From Streptomyces sp. STR69 (lineage in GTDB: Bacteria; Actinomycetota; Actinomycetes; Streptomycetales; Streptomycetaceae): DNA of 52,994 nucleotides. The translations under genes were made by a program, and so were the position numbers. Position 1 is the stretch's first letter, and each line of letters begins with the position of its first letter. This document shows positions 25,765-34,672 of the stretch, in pieces. The stretch lies in assembly GCF_024519455.1 (NCBI RefSeq), contig NZ_JALJRY010000048.1, forward strand, positions 1 to 52,994. Reading direction: 5' to 3'. The notes under the pieces are model-generated. The model was given only the letters and a program-made list of their open reading frames with translations. It was not told where the DNA came from and searched no databases.

Positions 25765-28700
25765 ATGCCCGCACGCGGTGGCCGCCATCGCAACCGGCGG
25801 CGCAGATGGGTGTTCGCCACAGTGGCCGTGGCCACTGTGGCGCTGATCGGCACGACGATCAGCCTGATGGCGTCATCGGCCCAGGCCGACCAGACCACCC
25901 AGGGCGTGGACAACTTGCGCACCAACTGGGACCCGACCGAGTCCGGGCTCTCCCCGGCAGCTGTCCAGTCGTCCGCCTTCGGCCGGCTCTTCGCCACCAA
26001 GCTGGACGGGCAGATATACGCCCAGCCGCTGGTGCTCGGTGACCAGGTGATCGCCGTCACCGAGAGCAACACCCTGTACGGCCTCGACCGCACCACCGGC
26101 GCGATCGAGTGGAGCAAGAACTACGGACCGTCCTGGCCCGCGTCGGCGATCGGCTGCGGTGACCTGGTGCCCAACGTGGGCGCGACGGCGACCCCCGTCT
26201 ACGATTCCGCCACCAACTCGCTCTACTTCACCACCAAGGTCGACGACGGCACCTCGACCCACCGCCACCCCAAGTGGCTGATGCACGCCGTGGACCCGAC
26301 CTCCGGAGCCGAGCGCTCCGGGTGGCCGGTCACCATCGCCGGAAGCCCCGTCAACGACCCGAGCGCCACCTTCGACGCCTACTACGAGCAGCAGCGCCCC
26401 GGCCTGCTGCTGATGGACGGCGTCGTCTACGCGGGCTTCGGCGCCCACTGCGACGCATGGCCGTACCGCGGTTACGTGGTCGGCGTGAGCACCACGGCGC
26501 ACAGCATCACCTCGATGTGGGCCACGGTGACCGGCACCGGCACCGGCGGCGCCGGCATCTGGCAGGCGGGCGGCGGACTGGTCTCCGACGGGTCCGGCCG
26601 CATCTTCTTCAGCACCGGCAACGGCATCAGCCCGGCGCCCGGCCCCGGCAAGACCGTGCAGGGAACCCTGGCCGAGTCCGTCGTACGCCTCCAGGTCGGC
26701 GCGGACAACAAGCTCGCCACGGCCGACTTCTTCAGTCCGAGCAACGCCTCCACCCTGGACCTCAACGACCAGGACATCTCCTCCGGCGCCCCGATGGCGC
26801 TCCCGGACGGCTTCGGCACCAGCGAGCACCCGCACCTGCTCGTCCAGCAGGGCAAGGACGGGCGGGTGTTCCTGCTCGACCGCGACAACCTCGGCGGCAT
26901 GGGCCAGGGACCCCAGGGCGGCGACGCCGCGGTCAGCGTGTCCGGCCCCTACCAGGGCATGTGGGGGCACCCCGCGTTCTGGGGCGGTGACGGCGGCTAC
27001 GTCTACGTCGTCGGCAACCAGGGTCCGCTGCGCGCCCTCAAGTACGGCGTCCGCAACGGCGGTACGCCCACGCTCACCCTCACCGGCCAGAGCCAGGACA
27101 CCTTCGGCTACACCAGTGGCTCCCCCCTCGTCACGTCCAACGGCACGGACGAGTCCAGCGCCCTGGTGTGGATGACCTCCGCGAGCAACGCCTCCGGAGC
27201 CGACGGCACCCTGCGCGCCTACAGCCCCGTCCCCGACGGCAACGGCCGTCTCCAGCTGCTGTGGTCGGCACCGATCGGCACCGCTACGAAGTTCAGCACG
27301 CCGACCGCCGAGAGCGGCAAGGTGTACGTCGGCACCCGGGACGGTGTCCTCTACGGCTTCGGCAGCCCGGCCAGGACCGCCCTGACCGCGCCCTCGCTGG
27401 ACTTCGGCCAGGTCGGGGTCGGCGGCAGCGGCTCCGGCCGGATGACGCTGACGGCCACCCAGGACGTCAGCATCACCGGGCTCACGGCCTCCGGACCGTT
27501 CACGGTCGACCCGTCCGCCGTACCCACCCCCGCACAGCCCACGGCGCTGGCGGCGAACGCCACTCTCAACGTCCCGATCAGCTTCGTGCCGACCACCACC
27601 GGCGGTGTCAACGGCACCCTGACCGCGAACCTCTCGGACGGCCAGAAACTCGTCTTCGCCCTCCACGGCATCGGCACCAGGCCCGGCTTCGGAGCGGCGC
27701 CCGGCGCCCTCGACTTCGGCGAGATACCCACCGGCAGCACCTCGACGCTGAACCTCCAGGTCACCAACACCGGCACCGAAGCAGAGACCATCACCTCAGT
27801 CGACGCGCCCGGCGGCGCCTTCTCCGCCTCGGGGCTGCCGAGTGCGGGGACGGCCGTGCCGGCCGGCGGCTCGTTCGTGCTCTCGGTCGCCTACACGCCG
27901 ACCACCGACCAGGTCGACAGCGACGCGCTCGTGATCAGCAGCAGCGGCAGCGGGGGCGCCACCCACACCCTGAGCGTGCCGGTCACCGCGACGGCCGTCA
28001 CCGGGCAGGGACACCTGGAGTTCTCCACGAGCTCGCTGGACTTCGGCAAGGTCCCGATCGGCAGCTCCAAGTCGCTGACGTTCACCATCACCAACACCGG
28101 CAACATCCCGGTGACGGTGACCAAGGCCAAGGCACCGACCGGTGACTTCAACAGCCCGGTGCAGCTGTCGGAGGGCCTGGTCATCGGTCCCGAGCAGACC
28201 GCGGTGCAGAGCGTGACGTTCACTCCGCGTTCCGCCGCGGACCTGAACGCCTCCTACGAGGTCACCGGCACCGGGACCGACGGCAACGGCAACGCCCAGG
28301 GCGCCCTGTACGTGCAGATGAAGGGCACCGGTACCGGCACGGCCACGACCACCTCGACCGCCGACGGACTGTGGCAGACCAACGGCTCGGCGGTGCAGGC
28401 CGACGGCGGTGGCGTCCAGCTGACCCCGGCCACCAGCAACCAGGCGGGCTCGGCGGTGTACACCAAGCCGTTGCGCACCGACGGTCTGCGGGCCACCTTC
28501 ACCGCGAAGTTCGGGCCCGGCACCGGCGGGAAGGGCATGACGCTCGCGCTCCTCGACCCGGCCCAGAACTCCGCCTCGGCGCTGGGCGGGTCCGGTGACG
28601 GCCTCGGCATCGCGGGGCGGCCAGGCACGGTGATCACCCTCGGCACCGGCTGGAACCAGACGCTGAAGGCGCAGAACTTCGTGGGAGTCGGCCGCAGTTC

Positions 28701-30159
28701 GGCCGGCTCGTCGACGATCGACTACCCGTCGGTGGTCCCGCTCACCACCTCACTGCGCCAGGGCACGCACCAGATCGACGTCCAGGTGGCCACCGGCCAT
28801 GTGTACGTCTGGGTCGACGGGACCCAGGTGGTGGACGCGACACCGACGCTCACCTCCAACGCGCTGCTCGCCTTCTCCGGCGCAAACGCCGACAGCTCCG
28901 ACGTGCAGACAGTGAGCAGTCCCGTCATCAGCGAGGGACCGCCCGCGCCCACCTCTCTCCACCTCACCGCCCCGAGTACGGGTGTCCCCGGCCGGTCTCT
29001 GACCGTCACCGGCACCCTCACCTCGACCGCGGCGCTCCCCGCGGGCCAGGTCGCGCACATCACGCGGAACGGGACGGCACTCCCCGACGTGACGACGCAG
29101 GCGGACGGCTCCTTCACCTTCACCGACACCCCGCCGGCGGAGGGCACCTACACCTACGCCGCGAGCTACACGGGAGACTCGAACCACGCGACGGCGACCA
29201 CGACGAGCCTGGTCCAGGTGTCCAAGCTGACCACCTCGGTCAGCCTCACGGCCCCGGCCACATCAACCCGCGCCAAGCAGCTGACCGTCTCCGGCGCGCT
29301 CTCCGGCGCACCCTTCGCCACAGGCGGAGTCGTCAAGCTCACCAGGACCGACCTCGCCAACACGTCCGGCACCGCACTCGCCGACGCCAAGGTTGCCGCG
29401 GACGGTTCGTTCACCTTCTCGGACACCCCGCAGATCGGCGGCGCCAACACCTACAAGGTGACCTACGGCGGCGACGTCTCGCACAAGGCGGGCAGCACCA
29501 GTGCCACCGTCCAGGTCTCCCGGACCGCGACGTCCCTGACCATCGCGACCGACCACGCGACGTACGCGTACGGCCAGACCGCGAAGATCACCGCTCACCT
29601 CGGTACGACGTACAACAAGCGCACGGTGGCGATCTACGCCCAGCCGTTCGGCGGTACGTCGGTGCTGGTGAAGTCGGGGACGGTGGACAGCCACGGCAAC
29701 CTGGTCGGGTCCTACAAACTCACCCGCAACACCACGTTCAGCGCGGTCTTCGCCGGCGACTACCGATACGCCCCCAAGACCGTCGCCCGAACCGCGCAGA
29801 CCCAGGTACGGGTCTCGGAGAAGCTGTCCGGCTACTACACGAACACGCAGTACGGCAGCACTCTCTACCGGGTCTACCACCACACCGCCAAAGAGCAACT
29901 GGACGTCACCGTCACCCCCAACAAGTCCGGCCAGTGCATCCTGTTCCGCGTGCAGCGCTACTACGGCGGCGCCTGGCACACGCAGACCACCACGCCCTGC
30001 ACGGCCCTGAGTTCCGCCAGCACCGGCCGCCACAAGATGTCCCTGACCAGCTCCGTGGGCAGCAGGTTCCGCATCGCCGCGGAGTACATCCACAGCAGTA
30101 GAGACACCACCAACCTCAGCACCTGGGGCGCCTGGCAGTACTTCACCGTCAGGCAGTGA
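25765..30159 (+). CDS. Large secreted protein: beta-propeller, choice-of-anchor-D repeats, lectin-like and Ig-like domains
   Basis: An exported protein of 1464 residues. A signal peptide with RRRR and a hydrophobic run ends SAQA at about 38. Residues 40-540 form a PQQ-like beta-propeller. Three ASH/choice-of-anchor-D-type repeats follow (each beginning LDFG, about 545-860), then a lectin/laminin-G-like domain (about 870-1060), two bacterial Ig-like repeats (about 1070-1250, each with DGSFTF and a TYGGD/SYTGD motif) and a C-terminal domain. No sortase signal or membrane anchor is seen. ATG 25765 lacks a close ribosome site; in-frame TTG 25750 behind GGAGGG is a good alternative. It probably acts on or binds the cell envelope or polymer of the divergent operon. 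Confidence 0.8.
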   Translation: MPARGGRHRNRRRRWVFATVAVATVALIGTTISLMASSAQADQTTQGVDNLRTNWDPTESGLSPAAVQSSAFGRLFATKLDGQIYAQPLVLGDQVIAVTESNTLYGLDRTTGAIEWSKNYGPSWPASAIGCGDLVPNVGATATPVYDSATNSLYFTTKVDDGTSTHRHPKWLMHAVDPTSGAERSGWPVTIAGSPVNDPSATFDAYYEQQRPGLLLMDGVVYAGFGAHCDAWPYRGYVVGVSTTAHSITSMWATVTGTGTGGAGIWQAGGGLVSDGSGRIFFSTGNGISPAPGPGKTVQGTLAESVVRLQVGADNKLATADFFSPSNASTLDLNDQDISSGAPMALPDGFGTSEHPHLLVQQGKDGRVFLLDRDNLGGMGQGPQGGDAAVSVSGPYQGMWGHPAFWGGDGGYVYVVGNQGPLRALKYGVRNGGTPTLTLTGQSQDTFGYTSGSPLVTSNGTDESSALVWMTSASNASGADGTLRAYSPVPDGNGRLQLLWSAPIGTATKFSTPTAESGKVYVGTRDGVLYGFGSPARTALTAPSLDFGQVGVGGSGSGRMTLTATQDVSITGLTASGPFTVDPSAVPTPAQPTALAANATLNVPISFVPTTTGGVNGTLTANLSDGQKLVFALHGIGTRPGFGAAPGALDFGEIPTGSTSTLNLQVTNTGTEAETITSVDAPGGAFSASGLPSAGTAVPAGGSFVLSVAYTPTTDQVDSDALVISSSGSGGATHTLSVPVTATAVTGQGHLEFSTSSLDFGKVPIGSSKSLTFTITNTGNIPVTVTKAKAPTGDFNSPVQLSEGLVIGPEQTAVQSVTFTPRSAADLNASYEVTGTGTDGNGNAQGALYVQMKGTGTGTATTTSTADGLWQTNGSAVQADGGGVQLTPATSNQAGSAVYTKPLRTDGLRATFTAKFGPGTGGKGMTLALLDPAQNSASALGGSGDGLGIAGRPGTVITLGTGWNQTLKAQNFVGVGRSSAGSSTIDYPSVVPLTTSLRQGTHQIDVQVATGHVYVWVDGTQVVDATPTLTSNALLAFSGANADSSDVQTVSSPVISEGPPAPTSLHLTAPSTGVPGRSLTVTGTLTSTAALPAGQVAHITRNGTALPDVTTQADGSFTFTDTPPAEGTYTYAASYTGDSNHATATTTSLVQVSKLTTSVSLTAPATSTRAKQLTVSGALSGAPFATGGVVKLTRTDLANTSGTALADAKVAADGSFTFSDTPQIGGANTYKVTYGGDVSHKAGSTSATVQVSRTATSLTIATDHATYAYGQTAKITAHLGTTYNKRTVAIYAQPFGGTSVLVKSGTVDSHGNLVGSYKLTRNTTFSAVFAGDYRYAPKTVARTAQTQVRVSEKLSGYYTNTQYGSTLYRVYHHTAKEQLDVTVTPNKSGQCILFRVQRYYGGAWHTQTTTPCTALSSASTGRHKMSLTSSVGSRFRIAAEYIHSSRDTTNLSTWGAWQYFTVRQ

Positions 30160-30170
30160 GCACGACTGCG

Positions 30171-30228
30171 ACCGGCTGAACAGCCCCGCCCTCGGCCAGC
30201 GGCCCAGGGCGGGTCCTCGGCAGCCGGT
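30171..30228. terminator. Nested bidirectional terminator
   Basis: Outer arms ACCGGCTG (30171-30178) and CAGCCGGT (30221-30228) enclose inner arms CCCGCCCT (30185-30192) and AGGGCGGG (30206-30213). The structure fills the gap between the convergent beta-propeller and truA genes and would serve both. Confidence 0.82.
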
Positions 30229-31086
30229 TCAGCACCCGCCCCCGTGTGGCAGAGACCGGCGATTCCGCGCCTCCTTGTTCCGCGCGGCCAGCAACTCGTC
30301 CGCCGGGTACGCGACTTCCTCCAACGTCAGCCCGTGCGGCCGTACGACATGCACGGCACTGTCCCGCACCCCCGCGTCCAGCACCTTCCGCGGCCAGTCC
30401 GGACCCCGGTGCCCGTCCCCCACGAACAGCAACGCGCCGACCATGGACCGCACTTGGTTGTGGCAGAAGGCATCGGCGCGCACTTCGATCTCGACGACAC
30501 CATCACCCCGCCGCCGCACCCCGAAGTCGAGGATCTCCCGGATCGTCGTCGCCCCCTCGCGCTTCTTCGCATAGGCGGCGAAGTCATGCTCCCCCACAAG
30601 GGACTTGGCGGCGGCATCCATCACGTCGACGTCCAACTCCCAGTCGTGCCACAGCACATGGTTGCGCAGCAAGGGATCGACTCCCCCCGGCCGATCCCCC
30701 ACCCGGTACACATAGCGCCGCCACAGCGCCGCGAACCGCGCGTTGAAGCCCTCGGCGGCCTCCGCGACCTCCCACACCCGCACATCCTTCGGCAGCCGCC
30801 CCGCGAGCCGCTTCAGCAGCTTCTCCCGGTGCTCGGCCCACAGCTCCCCCGGCAGATCGACATGCGCCACCTGCCCCCGGGCATGCACCCCGGCATCGGT
30901 CCGCCCGGCAACGGTCAGGTCGTACGTCGCGTCCCCCGCCCGCGTCACGGTCCGCAACGCGTCCTCGACCTCCCCCTGCACGGTCCGCCGCCCCCCGGCC
31001 TGCTTGGCCCACCCGGAGAACGCGGACCCGTCGTAGGAAAGGTCGAGCCGTACGCGTACGAACCCGGCCGCCACTTCGTCACTCAC
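30229..31086 (-). CDS. truA: tRNA pseudouridine(38-40) synthase
   Basis: A 285-residue TruA, which isomerises uridines 38-40 in the anticodon arm of tRNAs. The catalytic aspartate lies in AGRTDAGVHARGQ. RVRLDLSYDGSAFSGWAKQ at the start and FCHNQVRSMVGALLFVG near the end are typical. GTG start behind AAAGGA. It follows rplQ, separated by a terminator-like stem, in the common actinobacterial order. Confidence 0.96.
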   Translation of the reverse strand: MSDEVAAGFVRVRLDLSYDGSAFSGWAKQAGGRRTVQGEVEDALRTVTRAGDATYDLTVAGRTDAGVHARGQVAHVDLPGELWAEHREKLLKRLAGRLPKDVRVWEVAEAAEGFNARFAALWRRYVYRVGDRPGGVDPLLRNHVLWHDWELDVDVMDAAAKSLVGEHDFAAYAKKREGATTIREILDFGVRRRGDGVVEIEVRADAFCHNQVRSMVGALLFVGDGHRGPDWPRKVLDAGVRDSAVHVVRPHGLTLEEVAYPADELLAARNKEARNRRSLPHGGGC

Positions 31087-31109
31087 ACCGAGATCCTTTC
31101 AGGAACACA

Positions 31110-31159
31110 AAAGCGGGCCCGCCCCTCGAAAGGAACGGACCCGCCAACACGCCCGCTTT
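31110..31159 (-). terminator. rplQ terminator-like stem
   Basis: AAAGCGGGC (31110-31118) pairs perfectly with GCCCGCTTT (31151-31159) around a long GC-rich loop, 57 bases after the rplQ stop. The T-run end makes it a reasonable intrinsic terminator before truA. Confidence 0.65.
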
Positions 31160-31160
31160 C

Positions 31161-31190
31161 AGGGGCGCGGGGAACTGCGCGACCAGCCAC
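31161..31190. repeat. Interspersed Streptomyces 3'-end repeat, short copy
   Basis: It contains AGGGGCGCGGGG followed by GCGCGACCAGCC, the same two blocks as the copy at 34587-34652. From memory this sequence recurs at many gene ends in Streptomyces genomes. Confidence 0.6.
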
Positions 31191-31215
31191 GACGGCGGGT
31201 CGGCCAAAAACGGTG

Positions 31216-31716
31216 TTACGCGTCCTTGGCCTCTTCGTCGGCCTCGACCTCAGCCGGCTTGGCGTCCTCGACGACCTCAACCGGAGCCGCAGCCTCGGCG
31301 TCCTTCGCGGCACGCTTCGTCGCCGCCTCGGCCTCACCCGTCGCAGCCTGCGCGACAGTCAGCGCCTCAACGAGCTCGATGACAGCCATGGGCGCGTTGT
31401 CGCCACGACGGTTACCGATCTTGGTGATACGGGTGTAGCCACCGGGACGGTTCTCGTAGCGCGGGCCGATCTCGGTGAAGAGCGTGTGGACGACGCTCTT
31501 GTCCGTGATCACCTGGAGCACCTGACGGCGGTTGTGAAGGTCGCCCTTCTTCGCCTTGGTGACCAGACGCTCGGCGTACGGCCGCAGCTTGCGGGCCTTC
31601 GCCTCGGTGGTGGTGATACGGCCGTGCTCGAAGAGGCTCTTCGCGAGGTTCGCGATGAGCAGCTTCTCGTGCGCGGCACTGCCGCCCAGACGGGCACCCT
31701 TGGTGGGCTTCGGCAT
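31216..31716 (-). CDS. rplQ: 50S ribosomal protein L17
   Basis: L17 of 166 residues. The conserved core is 1-120 (GARLGGSAAHEKLLIANLAKSL, RRGDNAPMAVIEL), followed by an Ala/Glu-rich acidic tail typical of actinomycetes. ATG behind AAGGAG. It follows rpoA in the alpha operon. Confidence 0.97.
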   Translation of the reverse strand: MPKPTKGARLGGSAAHEKLLIANLAKSLFEHGRITTTEAKARKLRPYAERLVTKAKKGDLHNRRQVLQVITDKSVVHTLFTEIGPRYENRPGGYTRITKIGNRRGDNAPMAVIELVEALTVAQAATGEAEAATKRAAKDAEAAAPVEVVEDAKPAEVEADEEAKDA

Positions 31717-31799
31717 TTCTTTCTCCTTGGTATCTGCCCCGGCCGTATGAGGTACCGGAGTCAGGACCCGGTGAGCGGATGCTCACCGGCAACAACCGA

Positions 31800-32822
31800 T
31801 CAGTACTGCTCGGTCTCCACAAAACCCGCGTCCACGTCGTCGTCGGCGCCGAAGGCGTCGGCAGCGGCCGTCGGGTCGAATCCGGGCGGGCTGTCCTTCA
31901 GGGCCAGGCCCATGCCGGCCAGCTTCGCCTTGACCTCATCGATGGACTTCGCACCGAAGTTGCGGATGTCCAGGAGGTCGGCCTCGGAACGAGCCACGAG
32001 CTCACCCACGGAGTGGATGCCCTCGCGCTTGAGGCAGTTGTAGGAGCGGACGGTGAGTTCCAGCTCCTCGATCGGCAGCGCCAGGTCGGCGGCAAGGGCG
32101 GCGTCCGTGGGGGACGGGCCCATGTCGATGCCCTCGGCGTCGATGTTCAGCTCGCGGGCGAGACCGAACAACTCCACCAGGGTCTTGCCGGCCGACGCCA
32201 TCGCGTCACGCGGACGCATCGCCTGCTTCGTCTCGACATCGACGATCAGCTTGTCGAAGTCGGTGCGCTGCTCGACACGCGTCGCCTCGACCTTGTACGT
32301 GACCTTCAGCACCGGCGAGTAGATCGAGTCGACCGGAATCCGCCCGATCTCCTGACCCACCTGCTTGTTCTGCACCGCGGAGACGTAGCCGCGGCCACGC
32401 TCGACCGTGAGCTCCATCTCCAGCTTGCCCTTGCCGTTGAGCGTGGCGAGGACCAGGTCCGGGTTGTGCACCTCGACACCGGCCGGGGGCGCGATGTCGG
32501 CGGCGGTGACCAGACCCGGACCCTGCTTGCGCAGGTACATCACGACCGGCTCGTCGTGCTCGGACGACACGACGAGCTGCTTGATGTTGAGGATCAGGTC
32601 GGTGACGTCCTCCTTGACGCCCGGCACGGTGGTGAACTCGTGCAGGACACCGTCGATCCGGATGCTGGTGACAGCGGCACCGGGGATCGAGGAGAGGAGC
32701 GTACGGCGGAGGGAGTTGCCGAGGGTGTAGCCGAAGCCGGGCTCCAGCGGCTCGATCACGAACCGGGAACGGAACTCGTCAACGACCTCTTCGGTCAGAG
32801 ACGGACGCTGAGCGATCAGCAT
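31800..32822 (-). CDS. rpoA: DNA-directed RNA polymerase subunit alpha
   Basis: Alpha subunit of 340 residues with the N-terminal dimerisation domain (FVIEPLEPGFGYTLGNSLRRTLLSSIPGAA), the linker and the C-terminal DNA/activator-binding domain (VRSYNCLKREGIHSVGELVARSEADLLDIRNFG). It ends with an acidic tail. rpsD does not separate it from rpsK, as is usual in Streptomyces. Confidence 0.98.
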   Translation of the reverse strand: MLIAQRPSLTEEVVDEFRSRFVIEPLEPGFGYTLGNSLRRTLLSSIPGAAVTSIRIDGVLHEFTTVPGVKEDVTDLILNIKQLVVSSEHDEPVVMYLRKQGPGLVTAADIAPPAGVEVHNPDLVLATLNGKGKLEMELTVERGRGYVSAVQNKQVGQEIGRIPVDSIYSPVLKVTYKVEATRVEQRTDFDKLIVDVETKQAMRPRDAMASAGKTLVELFGLARELNIDAEGIDMGPSPTDAALAADLALPIEELELTVRSYNCLKREGIHSVGELVARSEADLLDIRNFGAKSIDEVKAKLAGMGLALKDSPPGFDPTAAADAFGADDDVDAGFVETEQY

Positions 32823-32879
32823 GAGGTGATTCCTTCAGTCATGGACACCCACTATTTGATGTCCTGCTGTTACTGCAAG

Positions 32880-32912
32880 GGTACGGGCGATACAGCACCG
32901 AGGTGCCGTACC
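32880..32912. promoter_or_regulatory. Stem-loop between rpsK and rpoA
   Basis: GGTACGG (32880-32886) pairs with CCGTACC (32906-32912) in the 119-bp gap where many other bacteria carry rpsD. It may attenuate or process the transcript. Confidence 0.45.
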
Positions 32913-32941
32913 GCCCGAAGCCCAGAACTACCGGCCGTGCG

Positions 32942-33346
32942 TCAGACGCGGCGGCGCTTCGGCGGACGGCAGCCGTTGTGCGGGGTGGGGGTGACGTCCT
33001 GGATGGAGCCGACCTCAAGACCGGTGGCCTGGAGGGAGCGGATCGCGGTCTCGCGACCGGAGCCCGGGCCCTTCACGAAGACGTCGACCTTGCGCATGCC
33101 GTGCTCCTGCGCGCGACGGGCGGCCGACTCGGCGGCCATCTGCGCGGCGAAGGGGGTGGACTTGCGCGAGCCCTTGAAGCCGACGTGGCCGGCGGAGGCC
33201 CAGGAGATCACGTTGCCCGAGGGGTCCGTGATCGAGACGATCGTGTTGTTGAACGTGCTCTTGATGTGCGCGTGGCCGTGAGCGACGTTCTTCTTTTCCT
33301 TGCGGCGCACCTTCTTGGCAGCGCCCTGACGACCCTTGGGGGGCAT
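32942..33346 (-). CDS. rpsK: 30S ribosomal protein S11
   Basis: S11 of 134 residues, with NVAHGHAHIKSTFNNTIVSITD, the KGPGSGRETAIRSLQ loop and the C-terminal DVTPTPHNGCRPPKRRRV. Standard length and position between rpsM and rpoA. Confidence 0.98.
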   Translation of the reverse strand: MPPKGRQGAAKKVRRKEKKNVAHGHAHIKSTFNNTIVSITDPSGNVISWASAGHVGFKGSRKSTPFAAQMAAESAARRAQEHGMRKVDVFVKGPGSGRETAIRSLQATGLEVGSIQDVTPTPHNGCRPPKRRRV

Positions 33347-33415
33347 CTATTACTCCTACGGGGAGGTGGTCGGTCCTACAGCGAAGACCGCTGGTGAAGC
33401 GTTGTCCGCTGCGGA

Positions 33416-33796
33416 CTACTTCTTGCCCGGCTTCTTCTTGCCGGCGATGGCGCGACGCGGACCCTTGCGGGTACGAGCGTTCGTGCTGGTGCGCTGACCG
33501 CGAACGGGCAGACCACGACGGTGACGGAGACCCTGGTAGCAGCCGATCTCCACCTTGCGGCGGATGTCGGCCTGGATCTCGCGACGGAGGTCACCCTCGG
33601 TCTTGATGTTGGCGTCGACGTACTCACGAATCGCGACGAGCTGCTCTTCCGAGAGGTCGCGAACGCGGGTGTTGGGGTCGATGCCGGTCTCGGCCAGCGT
33701 CAGCTGGGAAAGGGTCCGACCAATGCCGAACACGTAGGTGAGGGCGACCTCCACGCGCTTTTCGCGCGGGATGTCGACACCGGAAACGCGTGCCAT
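33416..33796 (-). CDS. rpsM: 30S ribosomal protein S13
   Basis: S13 of 126 residues, starting MARVSGVDIPREKRVEVALTY and containing GCYQGLRHRRGLPVRGQRT and the Lys-rich KKKPGKK tail. A 206-bp gap to rpmJ upstream may contain a promoter, but none was clear. Confidence 0.98.
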   Translation of the reverse strand: MARVSGVDIPREKRVEVALTYVFGIGRTLSQLTLAETGIDPNTRVRDLSEEQLVAIREYVDANIKTEGDLRREIQADIRRKVEIGCYQGLRHRRGLPVRGQRTSTNARTRKGPRRAIAGKKKPGKK

Positions 33797-34002
33797 TCAA
33801 TGGCTCCAGTTGATCTTCGGAGGTCTTCCGCAGAACCGGATCCCAGCCGCCGGCCTCTTCGTTCGAAGATTTGGTACGGCGTGGGTCCCCAGCCTCCGAG
33901 CCGGGGGTGTCGGACGCCTACTACGCCCGGGTCCTGCGTATGAACATGTATTGCTCGCGTCGCGCGAATCTCTGCGAATCGATGCAGAGGGAAGGTCGTG
34001 CG

Positions 34003-34116
34003 TCAGCCCTGGCGCTGCTTGTGGCGCGGGTTCTCGCAGATGACCATGACCCGACCATGACGGCGGATCACCCTGCACTTGTCGCAGATCTTCTTGACGC
34101 TCGGCTTGACCTTCAT
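34003..34116 (-). CDS. rpmJ: 50S ribosomal protein L36
   Basis: A 37-residue protein, MKVKPSVKKICDKC to PRHKQRQG, read from ATG 34116 to TGA 34003. It has the zinc-ligand set of the C+ form (CDKC, then C and H near the end). It lies 59 bp after infA and before rpsM, the conserved order. Confidence 0.96.
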   Translation of the reverse strand: MKVKPSVKKICDKCRVIRRHGRVMVICENPRHKQRQG

Positions 34117-34175
34117 TGGTGAGGTTCTCCGGGTCAGTTGCCTGCGGCGCCGCTTGCGCGGAACCTGGGCAAGAT

Positions 34176-34397
34176 CTACTTGTAGCGGTAGACGATCCGG
34201 CCACGCGTGAGGTCGTACGGAGACAGCTCCACCACGACCCGGTCGTCAGGGAGGATACGGATGTAGTGCATACGCATCTTGCCGCTGATGTGTGCCAGGA
34301 CCTGGTGGCCGTTCTGGAGCTCGACCTTGAACATGGCGTTCGGAAGAGACTCGACGACAGTGCCCTCGATCTCGATGGCACCTTGCTTCTTGGCCAC
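34176..34397 (-). CDS. infA: Translation initiation factor IF-1
   Basis: IF-1 of 73 residues, an OB-fold protein that binds the ribosomal A site during initiation. The sequence MAKKQGAIEIEGTVVESLPN to RGRIVYRYK is almost invariant among actinobacteria. It heads the infA-rpmJ-rpsM-rpsK-rpoA-rplQ group, with a possible promoter about 95 bp upstream. Confidence 0.98.
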   Translation of the reverse strand: MAKKQGAIEIEGTVVESLPNAMFKVELQNGHQVLAHISGKMRMHYIRILPDDRVVVELSPYDLTRGRIVYRYK

Positions 34398-34491
34398 GCT
34401 TCGCCCTTCGAATCGACTACCTTGATCGACTCAGGTGCGTTCCCCTTGCGGGGTGCATGCGGACATGCGGGTGCACGAGAGCCGACGAGTC

Positions 34492-34497
34492 AGTCTA
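34492..34497 (-). promoter_or_regulatory. Possible -10 box for infA
   Basis: TAGACT on the minus strand fits the Streptomyces -10 consensus and lies about 95 bp before the infA start. The -35 region is not recognisable. Hairpin-prone CCCC/GGGG sequence occurs in the leader between it and infA. Confidence 0.3.
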
Positions 34498-34586
34498 CGT
34501 CAGGGCCCTCGGAAAGACGAATCGATGGAGGATGCCCCGGGCTGGAGATCATTAAGCACACGGGCCTTCACAACGCCCTGAGGGAA

Positions 34587-34652
34587 GCGCCCCGAAAGGG
34601 GCGCGGGGCTGTGACATCTGCGGCTCCGCCGCGTGGGCGCGACCAGCCCCCA
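34587..34652. repeat. Interspersed Streptomyces 3'-end repeat with GAAA-loop hairpin
   Basis: It begins with a perfect 7-bp stem GCGCCCC/GGGGCGC closed by a GAAA loop (34587-34604) and continues with CGGGGCT, a GCGGC/GCCGC dyad and GCGCGACCAGCCCCCAC. It lies just after the map stop and probably also terminates that transcript. It shares both ends with the shorter copy at 31161-31190. Confidence 0.65.
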
Positions 34653-34672
34653 CCGGGCCCGCGGCCAACGAA

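Noticed and set aside
25873..27666. 597-codon open frame antisense to the beta-propeller gene
   Set aside because: The opposite strand encodes a coherent multidomain protein; this frame has shadow composition and no recognisable domain.
32823..32941. Missing rpsD as a deletion
   Set aside because: Streptomyces normally encodes S4 elsewhere in the chromosome, so absence here is expected.
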